Of a DNA stretch of 21,229 nucleotides, positions 15,926 through 21,229 are shown piece by piece. Below the pieces are notes generated by a model. That model did not search any database and was not told where the DNA came from. It saw only the letters and a program-made list of their open reading frames with translations. Positions within the stretch are counted from its first letter, which is position 1, and every line of letters begins with the position of its first letter. The position numbers and the translations under genes are program-made. Origin of the DNA: Candidatus Bathyarchaeota archaeon (GTDB lineage Archaea > Thermoproteota > Bathyarchaeia > Bathyarchaeales > DTEX01); the NCBI GenBank assembly GCA_026414245.1, contig JAOAJJ010000005.1:1-21229 (forward strand), read 5' to 3'.

Positions 15926-15945
15926 TTCCTATAATCTTATAGGAA
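15926..15945. promoter_or_regulatory. Inverted repeat upstream of HNH gene
   Basis: TTCCTATAA and TTATAGGAA are perfect 9-bp arms around TC, 6 bp before the HNH gene's ATG on minus. The position would overlap the transcription start and ribosome-binding region, so a dimeric repressor or autoregulator site is plausible. The 15946-16231 stretch beyond is AT-rich with no gene that I can see. Confidence 0.4.
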
Positions 15946-16283
15946 TGCAAAGTTAAAAAGTTAATTTAAAGAGATTTTATGAAATATTTGACTAGGCTTA
16001 ATACTTGTTTTCTCTTTCTTTTTATGGTTAGAGTTAGGAGGATTTTAGGGATTAAAATCTTACAGGAGGAAGGAATGTTTTGTTAATGCTAAAATATTAT
16101 TCCGTTTTAGTTATTTTAGGAATTAGGCTTTTCTTTTAAGTCTTTCATTATTTTGTTTAGGTTTATAGACTTTATCAACCAAGACTTTCACTAGAGAAAA
16201 CTAAGAATTGAAGGCTACGTGGGTTTTCAAATGGCGCCGGGGGTGGGATTTGAACCCACGCGGCCCAGATTGGGCCACAGGCT

Positions 16284-16300
16284 GTTTAGCGTTTCCTGGT
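16284..16300 (-). other. tRNA-Ser intron 3 (position 37/38), 17 nt
   Basis: Lies one base 3' of the GGA anticodon. A relaxed bulge-helix-bulge fits: outer helix is the anticodon stem, centre CTGG/CTAA with one mismatch, bulges AGA and ACA 17 nt apart. A competing hairpin CCTGG/CCAGG spans the 5' junction. Confidence 0.7.
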
Positions 16301-16308
16301 CTCCAGGC

Positions 16309-16323
16309 TTAAGCCGTTTTTGT
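16309..16323 (-). other. tRNA-Ser intron 2 (position 29/30), 15 nt
   Basis: Interrupts the 5' strand of the anticodon stem. The fold is a full bulge-helix-bulge: outer TAGG/CCTG, centre GAGC/GCTT (all four paired, one wobble), 3-nt bulges AGA and AAG exactly 15 nt apart. Cutting after the second base of each bulge joins CAG to GC and restores the stem. The exon bases used also belong to the D-stem, so this fold must precede final tRNA folding. Confidence 0.75.
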
Positions 16324-16338
16324 CTGCTCCCTACCGGA

Positions 16339-16363
16339 TTTCCCGCCTGCTTTATTTTTGGCT
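16339..16363 (-). other. tRNA-Ser intron 1 (D-loop), 25 nt
   Basis: Lies in the D-loop between positions 15 and 16. A bulge-helix-bulge fits: centre TCCT/GGGA (all four paired, one wobble), bulges AGA and AAT, inner helix GCC/GGC. Removal leaves loop AGTCCGGTA with the conserved GG. A 26-nt alternative shifted by one base also gives an acceptable loop. Confidence 0.7.
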
Positions 16364-16429
16364 CTAGGAGACCCCGGCTTCTCTTTCATCTTCTATAATT
16401 TTTTCACTAATCTATTTAAGCTGTTTGAT

Positions 16430-17450
16430 TTATTTCCAGAGTTTCGGGTAGATTCCTCTGGGCATTATGACTCTATCTGTCTTAACCATTATTCCATGTG
16501 TGGCTTTAAGTATCTCCTCGGTGCTCGCCATGGCTGTTCCCAAGGCTACTGCCTCACCCTTCAACGTGAATATGGCGACCTTATCGGATGGCTTTATTCC
16601 AGACTCTATATGCGTTATTCCTGGGGCTGTTAGGTGTGCGCCGTGGCATATGGCGTCTACGGCTGAGTCCCTTATGAAAACCTTAGGCATCAGGTTCAAG
16701 GCTCTCTCCATTGGGAGAATGAATCTTTTCAGCATTCTTATGTCTCCGTTTTCACGCCACCTATCATAGAGGTATAGTATATCATGTAATGTAACCATAT
16801 AGTTATCTTCAGTGAATGGTCCAGCTCTCATTCTGCGGAGCTCATACATGTGTGCGCCGCAACCTAAAACCCTGCCTATGTCAAATACCAGTTTTCTAAT
16901 GTATGTTCCAGCCTCACATCCAACCTTAAACAGGACGTTTCTGCCCTCAATCTCTAAAACATCCAGATAGTAAATTGTTCTCACACGCAGAGCCTTTTTC
17001 ACGGACGCCCTTGCAGGCGGCCTCTGATAAATCTCACCCTGGAATTCACTGAAGGCTTCCCTAACCTTTTCCTCAGGAACATCTTTATGGAGCTTCATTA
17101 CGCCAATATATTCTTTACCAGCTACGAGCAGGGCTTGTATAGTTTTAGTCGCCTCCTCTAAGGCTATGGGCAGAACACCGGTCACTTTGGGATCTCCACG
17201 CCCACTCCACATAAATTAAGGGCTCTAAGGTCCCACCGTGACCGGCGTGCTCGACGCCTAGTATACGCTTAACCCATGCTGTGACCTCGTGGCTTGACGG
17301 CCCTGGAGGCTTATCTAAGTTTATTATTCCGAACTTCACTATCTCCGGATATTGGCGCTCTTCAGGTCTACATCCATATTTCGGGTCGGTTTCGTCCTCA
17401 GATTTTGTTAATAGCTCCCGCTTTATGCTCCATGGAGCCTTATCCCGCAT
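16430..17450 (-). CDS. cbf5: tRNA/rRNA pseudouridine synthase Cbf5, intron-interrupted
   Basis: Catalytic subunit of H/ACA ribonucleoprotein, converting uridine to pseudouridine in rRNA guided by small RNAs, and tRNA U55. Exon 1 (17225-17450) encodes KRELLTKSEDETDPKYG, INLDKPPGPSSHEV and GHGGTL; exon 2 (16430-17193) continues DPKVTGVLPIALEEATKTIQ and ends in a PUA domain (~235-329). The exons are in different frames; removing a 31-nt intron joins them as GGTLDPKVTG, the family's active-site motif, with catalytic Asp at residue 76. Spliced product is 329 residues, the usual length. ATG follows GAGGAGG by 5 nt, 10 bp after the L14e stop. A plain frameshift is the alternative, but the insertion's length, position and fold favour an intron, as known for crenarchaeal cbf5. 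Confidence 0.95.
17194..17224 (-). other. 31-nt pre-mRNA intron in cbf5 with bulge-helix-bulge
   Basis: Reading minus: outer helix GGGA/TCCC, central helix CCTT/GTGG (two G-C pairs, one wobble, one mismatch), 3-nt bulges AGA (17224-17226) and AGA (17193-17195), inner helix GCCC/GGGC. The bulges are 31 nt apart. Because both bulges have the same sequence, any symmetric cut gives the same mRNA, TTA-GAT-CCC, Leu-Asp-Pro. The tRNA splicing endonuclease is the expected processing enzyme. Confidence 0.88.
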
Positions 17451-17460
17451 TTCATCCTCC

Positions 17461-17760
17461 TCATTGCGCCACTCTGGTTTGACCTACAATCTTACTGACC
17501 TGCATGTATTCTTCAAGTGTTCCTGATTCAACCAGAGCCTTGTAAACCTCCTCGTCAGATGCGCCCCGCCTAATCTTTATGGTTTTTTCCGTCGGATTAA
17601 GATGGCTTATGTTCACGCGCCTCCGCCTAACCCCAGTAATATTTTTTGGCCCGGTCACGAGGACGAAGTTTTTATCTATGATGTCGAGCACAATGCAGCG
17701 TCTACCTCTCTCCCTACCTTTAATCTTTACGCAGATCCTACCAACCTCTATAGCCGGCAT
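17461..17760 (-). CDS. rpl14e: Large-subunit ribosomal protein L14e
   Basis: 99 residues starting MPAIEVGRICVKIKGRE, then CIVLDIIDKNFVLVTGPK, the basic GVRRRRVNISHLNP and a short helical tail: the archaeal/eukaryotic L14e pattern, an SH3-like KOW-type fold on the large ribosomal subunit. I chose ATG 17760 over the TTG just before it, because family members begin with MPAIEVG and a GGTG lies upstream. A TATA-like box is at 17804-17811. The gene leads a two-gene operon with cbf5, the usual archaeal linkage of ribosomal protein and rRNA modification enzyme. Confidence 0.95.
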   Translation of the reverse strand: MPAIEVGRICVKIKGRERGRRCIVLDIIDKNFVLVTGPKNITGVRRRRVNISHLNPTEKTIKIRRGASDEEVYKALVESGTLEEYMQVSKIVGQTRVAQ

Positions 17761-17803
17761 CAATAATCACCACTCTTTTTTGTTCTCTTTCAAATGAGCA
17801 CTA

Positions 17804-17811
17804 TCTTATAT
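17804..17811 (-). promoter_or_regulatory. TATA-like box for rpl14e-cbf5
   Basis: On minus ATATAAGA lies ~44 nt before ATG 17760, in the 72-bp gap after the mtd stop. It would give a ~20-nt leader carrying the GGTG ribosome site. Confidence 0.5.
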
Positions 17812-17832
17812 GCTTATCTTACAGGAGAGCCA

Positions 17833-18681
17833 TTAAAGGACGGCTTTAAGCGGCTTCTCCATTAGGAGCCTTTTTTCTCCACGAACCCCGTCTTTAAAGT
17901 GTGGTTTTCTAAGCACGGAGTCGCCTTTCTTCTCGATCTCTCTGGCTTCGTCTGCCAGCTTAGCGGCGGTTCTCATTATCTCATGGGCTGCTGCAATGAG
18001 CGGAATATAGGCTCCAGGCTCATGCATCTTAAAGCAAGCCTCGAAGGTTAAGGTGGAAACCTGCTTGGCGAGCTCGTATGCAGCCATGGCTTTAGCCTTA
18101 GCATACGGGTTTGAAAAACCTGCCGCTTCAACAGCCCGTCTGCTGTCAACGATGATTTTCGGCAGGATGGGCTTCTCACCGGATTTAATGGCGTTGACAA
18201 CTCTATCTATCTCCTCGACGAGGATGTTCATCGCTCCGGTTATCGCTAAAACCTTTATCACATCAGAGTTGTATAGGGCCATTTCAAGCGGGTCGAGAAA
18301 CTCTCTCCTAGCGCCTATCATTGAATCCGCTTCAACAACTATGTATCCGAAACCATATTCTTCAATCTCCTTAACGACTCTTTTTGCAGGGCTATCTGAA
18401 ATGATTATGACTGGCTTATTGTCAGTTCTGCGAATTTTACGTGCTTCAGATGGCCCTTGAGTTGTCTGCGCAGGGCTAATAAATATAACCAAATCAACAT
18501 TCTGCTTGACGATCTGCTCCGCGCCCTCGATGCAGTCTTCAGGGGTAACCTTTGCTCCGGAGCCGACAACCCTAACACGAATATCCTCCCTATCAGCCCT
18601 CTCATCTAAGAGGAACTCTAGCAGTGGAAGAGAACCTATGCAGCCAGCCTTTAAAACCCCAATTTTAACGACTTCATTCAT
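17833..18681 (-). CDS. mtd: F420-dependent methylene-H4MPT dehydrogenase
   Basis: 282 residues matching Mtd from its start (KIGVLKAGCIGSLPLLEFLLDERADR) through VVGSGAKVTPED, VIFISPAQTTQGPSEARKI as shorter pieces, GRREF-like IGARREFLDP and the C-terminal HEPGAYIPLIAAAHEI. Mtd reversibly oxidises methylene-tetrahydromethanopterin with coenzyme F420 in the cytoplasm and is a step of the C1 (methyl) branch used in methanogenesis or the archaeal Wood-Ljungdahl pathway. Length is normal for the family (~275-285). ATG follows AGGTGA by ~8 nt. Its presence agrees with the corrinoid methyltransferase genes at 3890-6775, but no mcr or other pathway genes are in view. Confidence 0.95.
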   Translation of the reverse strand: MNEVVKIGVLKAGCIGSLPLLEFLLDERADREDIRVRVVGSGAKVTPEDCIEGAEQIVKQNVDLVIFISPAQTTQGPSEARKIRRTDNKPVIIISDSPAKRVVKEIEEYGFGYIVVEADSMIGARREFLDPLEMALYNSDVIKVLAITGAMNILVEEIDRVVNAIKSGEKPILPKIIVDSRRAVEAAGFSNPYAKAKAMAAYELAKQVSTLTFEACFKMHEPGAYIPLIAAAHEIMRTAAKLADEAREIEKKGDSVLRKPHFKDGVRGEKRLLMEKPLKAVL

Positions 18682-18711
18682 ATATAGTCACCTATCTATT
18701 ATAATATAGAG

Positions 18712-18873
18712 TTATGAAAACTGTTTTAACATTTTCAGCCTTATGGCGTTAACATTTCCTATTCTTGTCCCGAATCTTCCCAAGTGCCCGGTATTTCGAG
18801 CCACGATTACAAAATATGTCCAGCATTCACGGCATTTTATATGTCGGCTAAGATAGCAGGGCTCCCGCCCCTC
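18712..18873 (-). pseudogene. Zinc-ribbon-like coding remnant without start
   Basis: A 53-codon open minus-strand frame between two stops, ending 30 bp before mtd. It contains PCYLSRHIKCRECW, with CxxC and an earlier Cys, then RNTGHLGRFGTRIGNVNA and a basic end (IRLKMLKQ). No ATG, GTG or TTG precedes the cysteines. It is most likely the tail of a decayed gene for a small zinc-ribbon protein; the family is not recognised. Confidence 0.35.
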
Positions 18874-19353
18874 CTAATTCACATAGATTTTCCTCCACCC
18901 GGCTCACAGAATGGTAATATTATCGCCAACCAGCCTTCACATGAACCTATTAATGGTTTTTTGGCAAAACTTTGCGTAAAGTTAATGTAATCCTCCAATG
19001 AATGTGAGCCTACCCTCTCTCCTCCCATCCCTCAAAAAGCTATTATCTAAGATCCTTTTTGACGTGTAATGTTTAAAGTTCTTTTTGGTGTTTGAGGTCT
19101 AAATATGGTGAAGAGGGGTTGATATTAGTCTTCTGCTTATAGACGTGTTGACGTGGCTTATGGTAGCCGACTTATCCATTAAGGGATTGTAGCGTATAAG
19201 ATGGCAAATACATTAGGTCTTGATTTCAATATGGGCTTATTATTGCTTCGTGAAGAGCAGGGCTATATTGATCGTAAGTTTCGACGGCGCCTTTGACGGG
19301 GCTGGGAGTAAAAAAGGTTGGGCTTCGCAAGATAATCGCCCGGGAGACTAAGC
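18874..19353. other. 480-bp intergenic region, no gene assigned
   Basis: No convincing coding frame on either strand. 19265-19345 is richer in G and C than its surroundings and contains short inverted segments (GGGC/GCCC type) just downstream of the homoserine dehydrogenase stop on minus, which might be a terminator or a structured RNA. I could not fold it into a known RNA. Confidence 0.3.
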
Positions 19354-20364
19354 TTAACTCTTCTTGGGGCTTTTCCCCGATCTATTTCTCAGCACGGTTA
19401 TCAAGTCGTTTAGTATCGCTGAAACCGTTTCTTTTCCAGCTCCATAACCCACTAGGGTTATCTCTCCAGCTAAATCTGTTTCTAAATGTATGGCGTTCAG
19501 TGTTCCATGCACGCATAGCGGATGATTTATTGGAACAAGTTTCGGTGAGACTTCAAGCCTCTTATCTACTACACCAATCAGCTTTATCGCATAATTAGAC
19601 TTCTTCGCTAGGCTCATAGCCTCTTGAGTTATGCCACGTATGCCAGATCTCTCAACATCGTTAATCTTTGCATCTCGTCCCATAAGGGCGTTCGCGAGGA
19701 TAACGATTTTACACGCTGTATCTATTCCATCAACATCGTAGGATGGATCCCTCTCAGCTATACCTTTTTCCTGAGCCTCTTTCAAGGCTATTTCGAAGCC
19801 TATCTCCTCAAAGAACATTCTGGAGAGAATATAGTTTGTTGTACCGTTCAGTATGCCTGAAAGCCTAATTATTTTATCTCCCTGTAAACATTCTCTGGCG
19901 AGGGAGAATATGGGGATAGCCCCTGCAACAGCCCCCTCATATAGAAGATCACAGTTATTTTTTTCAGCCAAGCTCATAAGCTCCCTAAAAGCCAAAACAA
20001 GCGGCCCCTTATTCGGCGTGACGACGTGTATACCCCTGCTTAACGCAAGCCTGATGTGTGTTAAACCGGGCTCACCATTCTTAATGTTTGTCGGCGTAGC
20101 TTCGACTATAACGTCACATAAATCCCTGTTTATCAGTTCTACGGCTTCTCTGCCGGATTTATAGTCTTCATGCTCAGAAAGTTTTGTGATGCCGCTAAGC
20201 CTCTCGATGTTTAAGCCATCTTCACTGTATATGTATCCTTTACTGTCGGCGGCTCCAACCACTCTGAAGTCGCTGTCAATTCTTATTAGGAGGCTCATCT
20301 TGTTTCTTAAAGCCTTAGCTAACTCCCTTCCGAGGAAGCCGAACCCAACCAGCAATATTCTCAT
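19354..20364 (-). CDS. hom: Homoserine dehydrogenase
   Basis: 336 residues. Catalyses NAD(P)-dependent interconversion of aspartate semialdehyde and homoserine, the branch to threonine and methionine. Visible features: Rossmann glycines GFGFLG (7-12), VTPNKG (Lys ~119), the GAVAGAIPI segment, ILNGTTNYIL (~171-180), and the catalytic ERDPSYDVDGIDTACK region with Asp ~215 and Lys ~219. It lacks a C-terminal ACT regulatory domain; instead a separate two-ACT protein is encoded 19 bp upstream on the same strand, so regulation in trans is likely. ATG sits 5 nt behind GGAG. Length fits the short, ACT-less class. Confidence 0.94.
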   Translation of the reverse strand: MRILLVGFGFLGRELAKALRNKMSLLIRIDSDFRVVGAADSKGYIYSEDGLNIERLSGITKLSEHEDYKSGREAVELINRDLCDVIVEATPTNIKNGEPGLTHIRLALSRGIHVVTPNKGPLVLAFRELMSLAEKNNCDLLYEGAVAGAIPIFSLARECLQGDKIIRLSGILNGTTNYILSRMFFEEIGFEIALKEAQEKGIAERDPSYDVDGIDTACKIVILANALMGRDAKINDVERSGIRGITQEAMSLAKKSNYAIKLIGVVDKRLEVSPKLVPINHPLCVHGTLNAIHLETDLAGEITLVGYGAGKETVSAILNDLITVLRNRSGKSPKKS

Positions 20365-20383
20365 CTATCTCCGCCACCAGCCA

Positions 20384-20860
20384 TCATGGGTAAATAGGCG
20401 ATATTAAGATCACGTTTTGCTCTCTAGCCAGCCCCTTAAGCTCCTCCATCAACTCATCGACGTTTTCCGCCGGGATCTCGACGTCGAGTTTAACTGTAAC
20501 CTCTTCAAGCCTAGGGGTTGAAGCCTCCAGACCTATTATCTTCGCGCCCTCAACTTTAGATTCAACAATCTTCTTTAAATCTACGCCGCCGATTAAAATG
20601 AACGTTAACCTAACCTTCTCGACGAGCTCCTCAGATCTTATTATCATTATGCCGAGGCTCCTAAAGTCGTTAATCGTGTTTCTAAAGCTTTGGTGGGATG
20701 GAAAATCAACCACTAGGCTTACTGGAACATACCCCTCAACGGGCCGATCCCTCTCATGTATAATCGACACGATGTTTCCACCATTCTTAGCTATGGGCTC
20801 AAGAGCCCTAAGAAGCTGTCCGGGTTTATCTGCAAGCGCAAGGGTCATATTAAACTTCAA
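20384..20860 (-). CDS. ACT-domain amino-acid-binding regulator
   Basis: 158 residues with two ACT-like modules. The first begins NMTLALADKPGQLLRALEPI, with the Asp-x-Pro-Gly ligand-loop motif and NGGNIVSI. The second half (~85-158) has VRLTFILIGG, a linker and VTVKLDVEIP. ACT domains bind amino acids and regulate biosynthetic enzymes. Position directly upstream of hom on the same strand, in a cluster with ilvD, suggests feedback control of homoserine dehydrogenase. The start is TTG, 6 nt behind GGAGGG; an in-frame ATG lies four codons in. The archaeal hom-associated ACT protein is a known arrangement, but the ligand cannot be read from sequence. Confidence 0.85.
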   Translation of the reverse strand: MKFNMTLALADKPGQLLRALEPIAKNGGNIVSIIHERDRPVEGYVPVSLVVDFPSHQSFRNTINDFRSLGIMIIRSEELVEKVRLTFILIGGVDLKKIVESKVEGAKIIGLEASTPRLEEVTVKLDVEIPAENVDELMEELKGLAREQNVILISPIYP

Positions 20861-20910
20861 GACAGACCCTCCGGTTTTCTAGCGATATGGACTCATTTTT
20901 AGCATAAACC

Positions 20911-21229
20911 CTAAGATTCCAGGGTTGGGCTCCTCAATGCTCCACCCCTATCAGCTGACTGCACAAAATACCAGTATCTCCTCAAGTATCCTCTAAAGAC
21001 TTTTGGAGATCTAGGCTTCCAAGACGCTAGGCGCCGTTTAACTTCCCCATCGCTTAATTCGACATCTAGTCTTCTGGATGGTATGTTAATGCTGATCATG
21101 TCGCCGTCCCTTAACGCCGCTATCGGGCCCCCCTCAGCAGCCTCCGGTGAAACATGCCCTATACATGGGCCTCTGGTTGCACCTGAGAATCTTCCATCAG
21201 TTATCAGGGCTACTGACTCGCTTAAACCC
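20911..21229 (-). CDS. ilvD: Dihydroxy-acid dehydratase, C-terminal part
   Basis: Partial: the minus-strand frame enters at the window edge and encodes the last ~105 residues. The conserved C-terminal segment ITDGRFSGATRGPCIGHVSP with EAAEGGPIA is present, including the FSG active-site region and GPCIGH, followed by the family's beta-rich end with IPSRRLDVELSD and GYLRRYWYFVQSA. IlvD is an iron-sulfur dehydratase making the 2-oxo acids of valine, leucine and isoleucine. An internal ATG at 21099 is not the start. It lies 50 bp upstream of the ACT gene on the same strand, so amino-acid genes may be cotranscribed. Confidence 0.95.
   Translation of the reverse strand, partial: GLSESVALITDGRFSGATRGPCIGHVSPEAAEGGPIAALRDGDMISINIPSRRLDVELSDGEVKRRLASWKPRSPKVFRGYLRRYWYFVQSADRGGALRSPTLES

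Larger units (their letters stand above)
16232..16378 (-). tRNA. tRNA-Ser(GGA), three introns, encoded CCA
   Basis: Acceptor GCCGGGG pairs with CCCCGGC (16236-16242); discriminator G (16235) and encoded CCA (16232-16234). T-arm GTGGG/CCCAC with TTCAAAT; long variable arm GGCCCA-ATC-TGGGCC. Discriminator G plus the long variable arm mean serine, not leucine. The raw sequence cannot form D- or anticodon arms. Removing introns of 25, 15 and 17 nt gives a D-stem TCCT/GGGA and a perfect anticodon stem CAGGC/GCCTG enclosing CTGGAGA, anticodon GGA. Mature length is about 87 nt before CCA. It lies 51 bp downstream of cbf5 on the same strand. A reading as tRNA-Leu(TAA) using the TTAA at ~16309-16312 leaves the anticodon stem mispaired. 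Confidence 0.87.

Noticed and set aside
16309..16320. tRNA-Leu(TAA) reading of the minus-strand tRNA, using the TTAA-containing GGCTTAAGCC segment as anticodon loop
   Set aside because: The anticodon stem would be mispaired, there is no proper 3' strand, and discriminator G fits serine, whereas leucine tRNAs normally have A.
17145..17450. Separate short gene encoding only the N-terminal part of Cbf5
   Set aside because: After GHGGTLEP the frame becomes unrelated sequence and ends; the intron explanation joins it exactly to the downstream frame.
18784..18990. Plus-strand 68-codon frame in the mtd-hom gap
   Set aside because: Unusual composition, no ribosome site, and the opposite strand holds a more protein-like frame.

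Overview
The window looks archaeal, most likely from the phylum Thermoproteota. The pointers are ribosomal protein L14e next to the pseudouridine synthase gene cbf5, an F420-dependent methylene-tetrahydromethanopterin dehydrogenase (Mtd), TATA-like promoters, many TTG starts behind Shine-Dalgarno runs, and bulge-helix-bulge (BHB) introns in two tRNA genes and in cbf5. Corrinoid methyltransferase parts together with Mtd would suit a Bathyarchaeia-like lineage. That is inference; there is no rRNA here to settle it.

Layout. 82-3664 (minus): two overlapping half-transporter genes forming a probable heterodimeric ABC exporter with one degenerate ATP site; a 16-bp perfect palindrome lies in their promoter region. 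3890-6775: a corrinoid methyl-transfer module, made of a divergent UroD-fold protein on plus, then convergent a corrinoid protein and a second UroD-fold methyltransferase on minus. 6877-9971 (minus): an RNase J-like metallo-beta-lactamase protein and a large protein joining a nucleotidyltransferase-like N-terminus to a protein-kinase-like C-terminus.

10000-13000 is a decayed, accessory stretch. It holds a signal peptidase with two frameshifts, an unidentified ORF, a heptad-repeat coiled-coil protein and several coding remnants. It is bracketed by two copies of a 76-bp identical repeat; the right copy runs into an intron-bearing tRNA-Met(CAT), and the left copy keeps only the first few bases of that tRNA. 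13042-14629 (plus) has a cysteine-rich DUF2703 protein, a small zinc-ribbon-like protein and an isochorismatase-family hydrolase. 14898-16378 is a second island: an AT-rich HNH endonuclease gene between a diverged 30-nt copy of a tRNA 3' end and an intact tRNA-Ser(GGA).

16232-17760 (minus) is the most striking part. tRNA-Ser(GGA) only folds if three separate introns (25, 15 and 17 nt) are removed, and each junction can be drawn as a BHB. Just upstream, the two reading frames of cbf5 are joined by a 31-nt insertion with a clear BHB whose removal recreates the catalytic aspartate motif. L14e is directly upstream of cbf5.

17833-21229 (minus) is core metabolism: mtd, then a 670-bp gap holding a zinc-ribbon-like remnant, then homoserine dehydrogenase, a two-ACT-domain protein and the C-terminal end of dihydroxy-acid dehydratase (ilvD, cut by the window edge), i.e. 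aspartate-family and branched-chain amino-acid synthesis.
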